This document shows, one piece after another, positions 1 to 8,700 of a stretch of DNA of 64,000 nucleotides. A model generated the notes under the pieces. It made no database searches and was not told the origin of the DNA. It saw only the letters and a program-made list of their open reading frames with translations. The DNA is from Streptococcus suis (GTDB lineage Bacteria; Bacillota; Bacilli; Lactobacillales; Streptococcaceae), in NCBI GenBank assembly GCA_029593465.1, contig JAKTNK010000007.1, positions 1 through 64,000 of the forward strand, given 5' to 3'. Each line of letters opens with the position of its first letter. Positions within the stretch are counted from its first letter, which is position 1. Both the position numbers and the translations under genes were made by a program.

Positions 1-2
1 GA

Positions 3-734
3 TTTACTTTAGGGGTCGAAGGGCTTGAAGTGACCCTGGTTAAAAAGGGTGGCAAGGCACCTGGAACAACCGCCAATTCCTTTATGAAGAAGGAGGTCTA
101 TGGAGAATCGGCTTCACAAGGTAACTATACTAGGATTAACAAAGTGATTTATCTAGATGCTGGTCATGGAGGCTATGATCCTGGTGCGACATATCAAAAT
201 GTGACGGAAAAATCACTTAATTTAGCGATGCAGTCATTGGTCAAAGCAAAGCTAGAACGTGCAGGTTACCGCGTTGTCACAACACGGGATACAGATACCC
301 ATGTTGATCTCTTGTCACGCTCAACCAAAGTTAATGCTAGCAATGCAGATCTTTTTATCAGTATTCATTTTAATGCGTCACCACATGCTACGGCACAGGG
401 GATAGAAACTTATTATTATCAATACTACCCAGAGTATCAACCCGCTATTAATAAGACTTATCACAATCATCAAGAGCGCTTAAGTCGGAGTGCTTTACTA
501 GCTGCAGCGATTCAGAATGCGACAGTTCAAGCAACCTATGCCCAAAATAATGGTGTCTTAAGAGAGACATTTGCTGTATTGCGAGAAACAACCGCACCAG
601 CTGTTCTGCTAGAGCTCGGTTATATGTCCAATGCTCGTGAACTTCGTCAGATCACTCAACCATCCTATCAAGAAAAACTGGCGACTGGAATTGTTTCTGG
701 TATTTTAAGTTATTATAAAGCATATAGTCTTTAA
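3..734 (+). CDS. N-acetylmuramoyl-L-alanine amidase (Amidase_3), 5' end outside window
   Basis: Peptidoglycan hydrolase that cleaves the bond between N-acetylmuramic acid and L-alanine of the stem peptide outside the cell. The frame is open from base 3 without a start, so the gene begins upstream and 243 residues are visible. A GTG at 30 is in frame but has no ribosome binding site and is probably internal. The Amidase_3 zinc fold is clear: DAGHGG, then the glutamate in VTEKSLNL, SIHFNA, and the late LLELGYMSN motif carrying the second catalytic glutamate. The short part before the domain may be the end of an SH3-like or linker region. A hairpin follows the stop codon. The catalytic domain is secure; the full architecture cannot be judged from this window. 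Confidence 0.88.
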   Translation, partial: FTLGVEGLEVTLVKKGGKAPGTTANSFMKKEVYGESASQGNYTRINKVIYLDAGHGGYDPGATYQNVTEKSLNLAMQSLVKAKLERAGYRVVTTRDTDTHVDLLSRSTKVNASNADLFISIHFNASPHATAQGIETYYYQYYPEYQPAINKTYHNHQERLSRSALLAAAIQNATVQATYAQNNGVLRETFAVLRETTAPAVLLELGYMSNARELRQITQPSYQEKLATGIVSGILSYYKAYSL

Positions 735-744
735 TAAGAATGTC

Positions 745-772
745 AAAAATCTACTCGTGAGGGTAGATTTTT
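745..772 (+). terminator. Terminator hairpin after the amidase gene
   Basis: A perfect 10-bp stem (AAAAATCTAC with GTAGATTTTT) around an 8-base loop, the 3' arm ending in five Ts. It lies between the amidase stop and pepT. Confidence 0.65.
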
Positions 773-780
773 GGTATAAT
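772..780 (+). promoter_or_regulatory. Extended -10 promoter of pepT
   Basis: TGGTATAAT, an extended -10 element 33 bases before the pepT ATG and directly after the terminator stem. No convincing -35 box was seen. Confidence 0.5.
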
Positions 781-812
781 CGAGTGACGACAATTAGAGA
801 AGAGGTTTGTTT

Positions 813-2039
813 ATGTCTTATCCGGATTTGTTAAAGCGTTTTTTGAGCTATGTAAAGGTTAATACTCGTAGTGATGCGTCTAGTCACTCTACTCCTAGCA
901 CACAGAGTCAAGTTGATTTTGCCTTGACTATTCTAAAGCCAGAGATGGAAAAAATTGGTTTGCAAGATGTTCATTATTTGGCATCCAATGGTTATATTGT
1001 CGGCACCCTGCCAGCAAATTCTGAACGTTTTCCGTATAAAATTGGCTTTATTTCACATATAGATACAGCGGATTTTAATGCAGAAGGAGTTAACCCTCAA
1101 ATTATCGAGCATTATGATGGATTAGCTATACCACTTGGGGAATCGGGATATGAATTGTCCCCAGATGATTTTCCAAACTTACGGTACTACCAGGGGCAAA
1201 CCTTGATTACGACAGACGGGACAACTCTGCTTGGTGCTGATGATAAAGCTGGAATTGCAGAAATTATGACAGCCATGGCTTATTTAGTTGAACACCCAGA
1301 GATAGAGCATGGTGAGATTCGTGTTGGTTTTGGACCGGATGAGGAAATCGGTATTGGAGCAGATAAGTTTGATGTGGCTGATTTCGATGTTGACTTTGCT
1401 TATACGGTGGATGGCGGTCCACTCGGTGAGCTGCAGTTTGAAACCTTTAGTGCTGCGGCAGCAGACATTACTTTCAAAGGACGAAATGTTCACCCAGGGA
1501 CAGCCAAGGGACAAATGGTCAATGCCTTTCAGCTGGCAATTGATTTTCATAATGCTCTACCAGCGTCAGATCGCCCAGAACTAACCGATGGTTATCAAGG
1601 ATTTTATCACTTGCATGGTCTTGATGGTGCTGTTGAAGAAGCACATAGCGCTTATATTATCCGTGATTTTGATGCAGATAGTTTTGAAAATCGCAAAAAC
1701 TTCCTTTTAGAGCTCGCAGCAAAAATGAATGCAGAGTTGGGGGAAGAACGTGTCCGTGTAAGCTTACAAGATCAATACCATAACATGCGACAGGTGATTG
1801 AAAAAGACATGACACCTGTCACGAGAGCTAAACAAGTGATGGAAGAGTTAGGGATTAAGCCTATTATTGAGCCTGTTCGTGGTGGTACAGATGGGTCTAA
1901 AATCTCCTTCATGGGTATTCCAACACCTAATATTTTTGCCGGTGGTGAGAATATGCACGGGCGTTTCGAATATGTCAGCCTGCAAACGATGGAAAAAGCG
2001 GTGGATGTGATTGTTGGTATAGCTAGCTATCTCGACTAG
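813..2039 (+). CDS. pepT: Peptidase T (tripeptidase)
   Basis: Cytoplasmic zinc aminopeptidase of family M20 that releases the N-terminal residue of tripeptides, important for peptide-fed streptococci. The ATG at 813 is preferred over an in-frame TTG at 807 because AGAGG at 801-805 sits 7 bases before it. This gives 408 residues, the usual PepT length. Metal and catalytic motifs are visible: H82 and D84 in [13 protein letters not shown] near 141-145, GPDEEIG with E177/E178, D200 in TVDGGPLGE, and a late ENMHGRFEY histidine. It has its own promoter and stands between a cell-wall hydrolase and an EbsA-like gene. Nothing is missing, and the assignment is secure. Confidence 0.97.
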   Translation: MSYPDLLKRFLSYVKVNTRSDASSHSTPSTQSQVDFALTILKPEMEKIGLQDVHYLASNGYIVGTLPANSERFPYKIGFISHIDTADFNAEGVNPQIIEHYDGLAIPLGESGYELSPDDFPNLRYYQGQTLITTDGTTLLGADDKAGIAEIMTAMAYLVEHPEIEHGEIRVGFGPDEEIGIGADKFDVADFDVDFAYTVDGGPLGELQFETFSAAAADITFKGRNVHPGTAKGQMVNAFQLAIDFHNALPASDRPELTDGYQGFYHLHGLDGAVEEAHSAYIIRDFDADSFENRKNFLLELAAKMNAELGEERVRVSLQDQYHNMRQVIEKDMTPVTRAKQVMEELGIKPIIEPVRGGTDGSKISFMGIPTPNIFAGGENMHGRFEYVSLQTMEKAVDVIVGIASYLD

Positions 2040-2090
2040 CCTTTTGAAAAATAGCTTCAAATGTGATAAAATAGCCATGGGAGTAGCTAT

Positions 2091-2588
2091 ATGATTAAAA
2101 TTTTTGACAAAATAAGATACCATTGGCAACCTGAATTATCCTGGCTTTTGATTTATTGGTCTGTCACGATTGCACCGATTTTTATTGGTTTATCCTTGCT
2201 TTTTGAACGGACAAAAGTCCCCTCGGCTTTCTTTGTGCTATTTGTAGTCTTTTTGCTATTGTTAGGATTTGGTTTGCATCGCTTTTTCATCATAGGAGAA
2301 GATGACCAGCTGAAAATCGTCTCAATGGATATTTTTAAACCACAAACAGTTAAGGTATCCAGCATTAAGAAGATTGAAGTAACAAAGTTGAGTCTGACCT
2401 TGATTTTTTCAAATGATAGCAAAAAACGCATATTTTATATGCGTAAGTGGCCAAAGAAGTATTTTTTAGATGCACTAGCGGTTCACCCTAATTTTCAAGG
2501 TGAGGTAGAGCTAATGGATGCCTTTACAGATCTAGATTATTTTGAAGCCTACAAAGATGAGAAGATTCCTAAAGGGTTAAAGCCTTAG
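2091..2588 (+). CDS. EbsA-like membrane protein
   Basis: A 165-residue protein with two hydrophobic segments near residues 18-37 and 44-62, followed by a soluble PH-like beta-rich region that includes an aromatic YMRKWPKKYF stretch. It resembles the EbsA family of lactic acid bacteria. Its precise role is not known to me, and the label pore-forming used in some databases should be read cautiously. The gene converges with the ferredoxin gene on the other strand, and the two 3' ends overlap by 20 bp. The family call rests on length, membrane layout and the pepT-to-cmk setting. Confidence 0.7.
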   Translation: MIKIFDKIRYHWQPELSWLLIYWSVTIAPIFIGLSLLFERTKVPSAFFVLFVVFLLLLGFGLHRFFIIGEDDQLKIVSMDIFKPQTVKVSSIKKIEVTKLSLTLIFSNDSKKRIFYMRKWPKKYFLDALAVHPNFQGEVELMDAFTDLDYFEAYKDEKIPKGLKP

Positions 2589-2763
2589 TTGGGCAATTTT
2601 TAACCGCTTTAAGAGTAGCCAAATCATCATCGGGGAATTCAGCTACTAGGGCATCGCTATCGGTAAATTTTACAATACCATCATCGTGATAATCAAAAGC
2701 GTCAGAGTAGGTTTGACAAAGACCGCAGGCGATACATTTTTCTGGAATAAGTGATACTTTCAT
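2569..2763 (-). CDS. fer: Small ferredoxin, [4Fe-4S]
   Basis: A 64-residue ferredoxin that would act as a cytoplasmic one-electron carrier. The cluster motif is CIACGLC at residues 11-17, with the fourth ligand in the late CPTKAL motif, matching single-cluster Firmicute ferredoxins. It is rich in acidic residues, as expected for a ferredoxin surface. It is the only minus-strand gene in the first 5 kb and overlaps the end of the EbsA-like gene by 20 bp. A divergent LysM surface-protein gene starts 46 bp away. The partner reductase is not in the window. Confidence 0.93.
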   Translation of the reverse strand: MKVSLIPEKCIACGLCQTYSDAFDYHDDGIVKFTDSDALVAEFPDDDLATLKAVKNCPTKALTL

Positions 2764-2808
2764 AGTATTATTGTAATATGATTTAATTTATTTAACAAGG
2801 GGGAAATC

Positions 2809-3345
2809 ATGGCTAAGAAACCATGGGAATCAAAGATTTTCGAAACTAAAAAAGACAATGGTGAGCAGGCGTCTCGTAAAGAGAAGAATAGTGGTTTTTT
2901 AAGCACTCCCTTATTGACAGGTTTGCTTAGTGTCTTTTTCTTAATTGTGATTGGGATTTTGATTGTTGTTTTCTATACCTCAAGCGGTGGTAGCGATGAG
3001 GCAAAGGCAACATCTGGTTTTTACCGTTCATCAGAATCTCAAAGTAAAACCAAAAAAGCTAGCAGTTCTGCTAAAAAATCTAAAAAGAAATCCACTGCGA
3101 CTTCATCAACAAAAGCTAATGACAATGTCGAATCTTCAAGCTCAAGCAAGGAAGAAACAACAACGTCATCATCTTCTTCAGAAGCTAGAGATGGTCAGAC
3201 AATTGTTGTTCAAGCTGGTGAGGGTGCCACTTCCATTGCCGCTCGTGCTGGGATTTCTGTTGAGCAATTAGAGGCATTAAATCCAGATCATATGACGTTA
3301 GGCTACTGGTATGCCAATCCAGGAGATCAAGTCTATATCAATTAA
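2809..3345 (+). CDS. Membrane-anchored LysM-domain surface protein (SAG1386/EF1546-like)
   Basis: A 178-residue protein with a basic cytoplasmic N-terminus, one transmembrane helix at about residues 33-57, a long Ser/Lys/Thr-rich linker (about 66-130), and a C-terminal LysM-type domain (about 131-178) containing SIAARAGISVEQLEALNP. LysM domains bind N-acetylglucosamine polymers, so the protein probably tethers the membrane to peptidoglycan. The order ferredoxin, this protein, cmk is a familiar streptococcal arrangement. AAGGGGGA at 2797-2804 gives a strong ribosome binding site. The stop is 18 bp before cmk, suggesting cotranscription. Its exact function is unknown. Confidence 0.85.
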   Translation: MAKKPWESKIFETKKDNGEQASRKEKNSGFLSTPLLTGLLSVFFLIVIGILIVVFYTSSGGSDEAKATSGFYRSSESQSKTKKASSSAKKSKKKSTATSSTKANDNVESSSSSKEETTTSSSSSEARDGQTIVVQAGEGATSIAARAGISVEQLEALNPDHMTLGYWYANPGDQVYIN

Positions 3346-3363
3346 GGAGAAAAAGAGGACATC

Positions 3364-4044
3364 ATGAAAGCTATTAAAATTGCGATTGATGGCCCTGCAT
3401 CAAGTGGAAAGAGTACTGTAGCCAAGATTATTGCAGCTAATCTTGGCTATACTTATCTTGATACAGGCGCTATGTATCGTTCAGCAACTTATCTTGCCTT
3501 ACAACATCACTTGGACGATACTCAAGTGAATCAGATCCTCGCCTTATTGGCAGCCAATCCGATTCGTTTTGGAAAGAGTAATGATGGGGAACAGACAGTT
3601 TTGCTTGGGAATCTTGATGTGACAGAGGCCATTCGACAACCTGATGTGACCAACAATGTCTCTTGGGTATCTGCTTTACCAGAAGTTCGACAGGCCTTAG
3701 TTGCCCAACAACAACGTATTGCAGCCAGTGGTGGTATTATTATGGACGGCCGTGATATCGGTACTGTTGTATTACCCGATGCGGAGTTAAAGGTATTTTT
3801 GATTGCTTCAGTAGAAGAGCGGGCTGAGAGACGCTTTAAGGAAAATCAAGCCAAGGGTATTTTAACGGATTTTGAAACGTTGAAAGCTGAGATTGCAGCT
3901 AGGGATTATAAGGATAGCCATCGCAAAGTTTCCCCCTTAAAAGCCGCGGATGACGCGATTATCTTTGATACTACGGGAGTCCCTATTGAGGGAGTTGTTG
4001 ATTTTATTCAAGAAAAAGCAGAGAAAATGATTGACAAAATTTAA
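3364..4044 (+). CDS. cmk: Cytidylate kinase
   Basis: Phosphorylates CMP and dCMP with ATP in pyrimidine nucleotide recycling. The 226-residue protein starts with the P-loop GPASSGKST at residues 10-18, then YLDTGAMYR for nucleotide monophosphate binding, the [13 protein letters not shown] segment, and the arginine-rich RAERRFKE lid region, all typical of bacterial Cmk. Length is normal. It follows the LysM gene by 18 bp with AAGGAG just after that stop. The structured leader of infC begins shortly downstream. The assignment is secure. Confidence 0.97.
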   Translation: MKAIKIAIDGPASSGKSTVAKIIAANLGYTYLDTGAMYRSATYLALQHHLDDTQVNQILALLAANPIRFGKSNDGEQTVLLGNLDVTEAIRQPDVTNNVSWVSALPEVRQALVAQQQRIAASGGIIMDGRDIGTVVLPDAELKVFLIASVEERAERRFKENQAKGILTDFETLKAEIAARDYKDSHRKVSPLKAADDAIIFDTTGVPIEGVVDFIQEKAEKMIDKI

Positions 4045-4069
4045 TTGAGCTGTTACTATAGGTGATGAG

Positions 4070-4190
4070 AAAAGCAGAAGTGAGAACTTCTCGCCTTGCG
4101 ACTAACGTTGTCTGGCCCTACATGTCAAGTTTCTTATATGAGAAACATAATGTGTGCGGGCTTGAGTTATCGAGTCCGCTTCGTTTTTCT
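4070..4190 (+). ncRNA. Structured leader of infC-rpmI-rplT (L20-leader-like attenuator)
   Basis: The leader between cmk and infC contains several hairpins. The first is AGAAGT-GAGA-ACTTCT at 4076-4091. The last pairs GCGGGCTTGA (4156-4165) with TCGAGTCCGC (4170-4179), allowing G-U pairs, and is followed by a T-rich stretch, so it looks like an intrinsic terminator placed before the gene. In Firmicutes this operon is controlled by ribosomal protein L20 binding its mRNA leader, and a terminator decision here fits that model. The family name is inferred from position and layout; a covariance-model search would settle it. Confidence 0.65.
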
Positions 4191-4215
4191 CTAAAAAAAT
4201 AAAGAGGTGAAGATC

Positions 4216-4737
4216 ATAGCTAAAAAAGATCTATTCATCAACGACGAAATTCGTGTTCGCGAAGTTCGTTTAGTTGGTCTTGAAGGTGAACAATTAGGTA
4301 TCAAGCCATTGTCAGAAGCGCAATCTATCGCTGATCAAGCTAATGTTGATTTAGTGCTTATCCAGCCGCAAGCCACACCACCTGTTGCCAAAATCATGGA
4401 CTATGGTAAGTTCAAATTTGAGTATCAGAAGAAACAAAAAGAGCAACGCAAAAAACAAAGTGTTGTAACGGTCAAAGAAGTTCGTTTAAGTCCTGTTATT
4501 GACAAGGGAGATTTTGAAACAAAACTTCGTAATGGTCGTAAGTTCCTTGAAAAAGGGAATAAGGTCAAAGTTTCGATTCGTTTTAAAGGTCGGATGATTA
4601 CTCACAAGGAAATTGGCGCAAAAGTGTTGGCTGAGTTTGCTGAGGCAACTCAAGATATTGCGATTATCGAGCAAAGAGCAAAAATGGATGGCCGTCAAAT
4701 GTTCATGCAACTTGCACCGATTCCAGATAAGAAGTAA
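4216..4737 (+). CDS. infC: Translation initiation factor IF-3, probable non-canonical start codon
   Basis: IF-3 binds the 30S subunit, prevents premature 50S joining and checks start-codon pairing. The protein shows the N-domain segment [14 protein letters not shown], the linker rich in [10 protein letters not shown], and the C-domain motif [13 protein letters not shown]. Start choice is unusual. A GTG at 4207 is in frame but lies inside the Shine-Dalgarno AAAGAGGTGA (4201-4210). The ATA at 4216, 8 bases after that element, gives an N-terminus like other IF-3 proteins; ATC at 4213 is also possible. IF-3 rejecting its own non-AUG start is the known autoregulation in other bacteria. The gene leads rpmI and rplT. 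Confidence 0.95.
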   Translation: MAKKDLFINDEIRVREVRLVGLEGEQLGIKPLSEAQSIADQANVDLVLIQPQATPPVAKIMDYGKFKFEYQKKQKEQRKKQSVVTVKEVRLSPVIDKGDFETKLRNGRKFLEKGNKVKVSIRFKGRMITHKEIGAKVLAEFAEATQDIAIIEQRAKMDGRQMFMQLAPIPDKK

Positions 4738-4772
4738 CTTATCAGATTATATTTACCAATAGGAGAAGAAAA

Positions 4773-4973
4773 ATGCCAAAACAAAAAACACACCGTGCAT
4801 CAGCTAAACGTTTTAAACGTACAGGTTTAGGCGGATTGAAACGCTTCCGTGCGTTTACCTCTCACCGTTTCCACGGAAAAACAAAAAAACAACGTCGTCA
4901 TCTTCGTAAAGCATCAATGGTTAGCGCTGGAGATTTTAAACGTATCAAAGCAATGCTTACTCGCCTTAAATAA
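4773..4973 (+). CDS. rpmI: 50S ribosomal protein L35
   Basis: A 66-residue, very basic large-subunit protein starting [17 protein letters not shown], the classical L35 N-terminus, with the [12 protein letters not shown] segment in the middle. A strong AGGAGAAG precedes the ATG. It is the second gene of the infC-rpmI-rplT operon, with short spacers on both sides, and would be controlled with its neighbours through the upstream leader and by translation coupling. Length is normal and nothing is unusual. Confidence 0.98.
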   Translation: MPKQKTHRASAKRFKRTGLGGLKRFRAFTSHRFHGKTKKQRRHLRKASMVSAGDFKRIKAMLTRLK

Positions 4974-5029
4974 TTAAGGGTTTGTAAACATTAATTGTAT
5001 TATTCAGAATTACTCGGAGGAAAATAGAA

Positions 5030-5389
5030 ATGGCTCGTGTTAAAGGTGGCGTTGTATCTCGTAAACGTCGTAAACGTATTTTAAAATTAGCTAAAGGTTA
5101 CTATGGAGCAAAACATATCTTGTTCCGTACAGCAAAAGAGCAAGTGATGAACTCTTATTACTATGCTTACCGTGACCGCCGTCAGAAAAAACGTGATTTC
5201 CGTAAATTATGGATTACACGTATCAATGCAGCTGCTCGTATGAACGGATTGTCATACTCACAATTGATGCATGGTTTGAAATTAGCTGAAATCGAAGTTA
5301 ACCGTAAAATGCTTGCGGATTTAGCTGTTAACGATGCAGCAGCCTTCACATCTCTTGCAGATGCTGCTAAAGCTAAATTAGGCAAATAA
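5030..5389 (+). CDS. rplT: 50S ribosomal protein L20
   Basis: A 119-residue early-assembly protein that binds 23S rRNA. The sequence begins [27 protein letters not shown] and contains [21 protein letters not shown], both diagnostic (only parts are quoted here). CGGAGG lies just before the ATG. In Firmicutes L20 also represses its own operon by binding the leader mRNA. It is the last gene of the operon and is followed by an intrinsic terminator at 5396-5420, beyond which the CRISPR region starts. Confidence 0.98.
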   Translation: MARVKGGVVSRKRRKRILKLAKGYYGAKHILFRTAKEQVMNSYYYAYRDRRQKKRDFRKLWITRINAAARMNGLSYSQLMHGLKLAEIEVNRKMLADLAVNDAAAFTSLADAAKAKLGK

Positions 5390-5395
5390 AAAGAT

Positions 5396-5420
5396 AAAAG
5401 AGCTAGATAGTAGCTCTTTT
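5396..5420 (+). terminator. Terminator of the infC operon
   Basis: A perfect 10-bp stem AAAAGAGCTA/TAGCTCTTTT with a 5-base loop, followed by TCTT. It is 7 bases after the rplT stop. Confidence 0.85.
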
Positions 5421-5584
5421 TCTTATGCTATTTTTAGTCCGTCTCGCTCGGTAATCTGAGAGATAAGTAACCCCTCTCTTAAACGAGTAGAGAGAATTAT
5501 CCAGTTTTAATCCTAAAGTAGGGGAAGGTGCAGAGGATAAATAGGTTGTCTATGATATTGGAATAAAACGTTTTCAAGAAAGGC

Positions 5585-5613
5585 TTGTCATCGAGTCATT
5601 AATAGCGTAAAAT
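5585..5613 (+). promoter_or_regulatory. Predicted cas9 operon promoter
   Basis: TTGTCA (5585-5590), a 17-base spacer, and TAAAAT (5608-5613). It is the best plus-strand sigma-70 match between the rplT terminator and cas9. If used, transcription starts near 5620 and the cas9 leader runs antisense through the tracrRNA gene. A weaker alternative is a TATAAA near 5716 with no good -35. Confidence 0.5.
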
Positions 5614-5693
5614 AAAAAACACCGAGACGGTGTCAAATTGGTTACGCTGAACGCTTATTTTAACAGTGCTGTGTTGTTTCGAATAATTCCAAC
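5613..5693 (-). ncRNA. tracrRNA, minus strand, short form
   Basis: Read on the minus strand, the RNA starts near 5693 with GUUGGAAUU. It carries an anti-repeat complementary to the CRISPR repeat (23 nearly continuous pairs with two G-U pairs over 5668-5690), a lower stem UUAAAAU, a small nexus-like hairpin near 5642-5656, and a terminal hairpin ACACCGUCUCGGUGU (5619-5633) followed by Us. It guides processing of crRNA and binds Cas9. Compared with S. pyogenes, only about 10 bases separate nexus and terminal hairpin, so one of the 3' hairpins seems absent. The role is secure from complementarity; the exact ends are inferred. Confidence 0.9.
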
Positions 5694-5699
5694 AAACCC

Positions 5700-5727
5700 A
5701 TTATAACATAAACAATATAAAAAGCAA
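5700..5727 (-). promoter_or_regulatory. tracrRNA promoter
   Basis: On the minus strand, TTGCTT (5727-5722), 16 bases, then TATAAT (5705-5700), 6-7 bases before the predicted tracrRNA start. It abuts the cas9 ribosome binding site at 5730-5734 on the other strand. Confidence 0.6.
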
Positions 5728-5739
5728 TAGGAGAATGTT

Positions 5740-8700
5740 ATGAAAAAACCTTATTCCATTGGACTTGATATAGGAACGAATTCGGTTGGCTACGCCATAG
5801 TAACTGAGGACTATAAGGTTCCTAGTAAGAAGATGAAGATTTTAGGTAATACTGATAAAACTAGAATGACTAAAAATCTTTTAGGCGTCGCTCTTTTTGA
5901 AGAAGGGAATTCAGCAGAGAGTACTCGGATAAAACGAACAGCTCGTCGCCGATACTCTCGTCGGAAAAATCGTCTTCGTTATCTTCAAGATATTTTTATG
6001 ACTGAGATGTTTAAAGTAGATGAGTCATTTTTTCATCGTTTAGAAGAAAGTTTTTTAACTGAAGAAGATAAAGTCTTTGATCCGTTTCCTATCTTTGCTA
6101 ATCAAAGAGAAGAAAAACGTTATTATGAAGAATTTCCTACGATTTATCATTTGCGGGAAAAATTGGCTAATAGTCATGAACCAGCAGATTTACGTTTGAT
6201 TTACTTAGCGCTTGCACATATGATGAAGTTCAGAGGTCATTTTCTTTATGAATCCATTGACTTTAATTTAGATAATATTGATTTAGCGGAGCTCTTTTCA
6301 GAATTTTTAGAACTCTACAATCAATTATTTGGAACTGACTTAGTCTATATTGCAGAAGTTTCAGATATTTTGACGGATACAGTTAGCCGTACACAAAAAG
6401 TTGAAGCCATTTTAAAGCTCTATCCAAGTCAGAAAAAAGCAGCTCTTAATCCATTTCTTAAGTTAATTGTGGGAAATAAAGCTGATTTTCAAAAGATATT
6501 TAAATTAGAGGAAAAAGCATCTTTGCAAATGACCTCGGATACGTTTGAAGAAGATTTAGATGCCCTAATAGAGCGAATTGGTGATGAATTTGGGCAAATG
6601 TGTCAAGTTTCAAAAAATATTTATGATGCAGTGATTTTGTCCAATATTTTGACGGTTTCAGGAATGAATACCCAGTCTCCATTATCAGCTTCTATGATTC
6701 AACGTTATAATGACCATAAGAAAGATTTGGCAGAACTGAAACAATTTTTTAGAAATCATTTTTCCTATGAAATCTTTAAAGACGTTTTTCGTGATTCCAC
6801 TAAAAATGGTTATGCAGGCTATATTGAAGGTAAGACCAAGCAAGAAGATTTTTATAGGTATATGTCAGCTTTACTGAAGGGCAAAGTTGGTGCTGAGGAT
6901 TTTCTTAAAAAGATAGAGCATGAAAATTTTTTGAGAAAGCAGCGTACTTTTGATAATGGCTCTATTCCCCATCAACTCCACTTGCGAGAATTAAAGGCTA
7001 TTTTAGCACATCAAGGAGAATTTTACCCATTTTTAAAAGAGAATCAAGAAAAAATTGAGAAAATTTTCACCTTTAGAATTCCTTATTATGTGGGTCCATT
7101 ATCCAAGGACAATAGTCGTTTTGCTTGGCTAATTAGAAAAAGTGATGAAGCGATTAGACCTTGGAATTTCGATGAAGTCGTTGATAAAGAGCAGTCGGCG
7201 CAGGAGTTTATTAGCAGGATGACTTTGCGTGATCTTTATTTACCTGAAGAAAACGTGTTACCGCGTCATAGCATGCTTTATGAACTTTACACAGTCTTGA
7301 ATGAATTAACAAAAGTTAAGTTTGTGACTGAAAATGGGATAGAAGATTACTTTGATGTTGATTTGAAGAAAGAAATTATTGACGGTCTGTTTAAAGTCAA
7401 GCGTAAAGTTAGCAAAAAAGATTTGTTAACCTTTTTAGAAAATACCAATATTGGTTTTAGAATCATTGATATTAGGGGGATTGAAAAGGCGTTTAATGCC
7501 AATCTTGGGACTTATCATGATTTTATAAAGATGGGAATACCAAGAGAGGTGTTAGATAATCCTGAAAATGATTCAATGTTTGAAGATATTGTTTTGGCTT
7601 TGACTGTTTTTGAAGATCGTGACATTTTGAAAAAACGTTTGAGTGCCTATAAACCCTTTTTGGGGAATGACATTGTCAAAACTTTATCACGTAAACATTA
7701 TACTGGTTGGGGACGCTTGTCTAGAAAACTCTTAAACGGCATCAAGCATAAAGAGAGTAGCAAAACCATTTTGGATTATCTGTGGGATGATCCGTATGTT
7801 AATCGTAATTTTATGCAGCTCATTAAGGATGATGACTTAGATTTTAAAGGTGTCATTGAAGAGCAGCAAAGAGTAACTGATGAGCAAGATCTTGTTACTT
7901 TGGTGGATGAGTTACCAGGTAGTCCAGCGATTAAAAAGGGGATTCGTCAATCTATAAAAGTTGTTGATGAATTAATCGCTATTATGGGATATAATCCTAG
8001 TCATATTTTTATTGAAATGGCTCGGGAAAATCAAACAACACGTCAAGGTCAGGACCGTTCTAAAGAACGATTAACACGCTTAAAAGCTGCATACAAGGGA
8101 TTGAATGAAGAAACTGTCGTTTTACCAAAGGACAATAAGGATTTAAAAAATATCAAGTTTTATCTTTACTATCTTCAGAATGGTAAAGATATGTATACAG
8201 GACAGCCTCTAGATCTTTCACGTTTGAGTGAGTATGATGTCGATCATATTATTCCACGCAGTTTTATAAAGGATGACTCTATTGATAACTGCGTTTTAAC
8301 TGCTTCTAATAAAAATCGTGGTAAGTCAGATAACGTTCCCAGTCACGAAATTGTTCAACTAATGAAATCTTTTTGGAAACGATTGAAAAAATCGGGGTTG
8401 ATTTCAGAACGTAAGTATTTGAATTTGACGAAAGGAGAACGTGGGGGACTTTTAGATAAAGATAAATTTGGCTTTATTCAGCGTCAGTTAGTTGAAACAC
8501 GTCAGATAACTAAGCATGTTGCACGGTTGTTAGCGGGTCGTTATAGCCATTCAGATACAGATGTTAAAGTGGTTACTATGAAAGCGAGTCTGGTATCTAG
8601 CTTTAGAAAGAATTTTGAACTTTATAAGTTACGTGAGATTAATGACTATCATCATGCTCATGATGCTTATCTCAATGCTGTTGTAGGACAAGCCCTGTTA

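Noticed and set aside
5434-5442. TTAGTCCGT on the plus strand, similar to the nexus of other tracrRNAs
   Set aside because: No anti-repeat lies upstream of it, and the real anti-repeat is on the minus strand at 5668-5690. A chance match or remnant is more likely.
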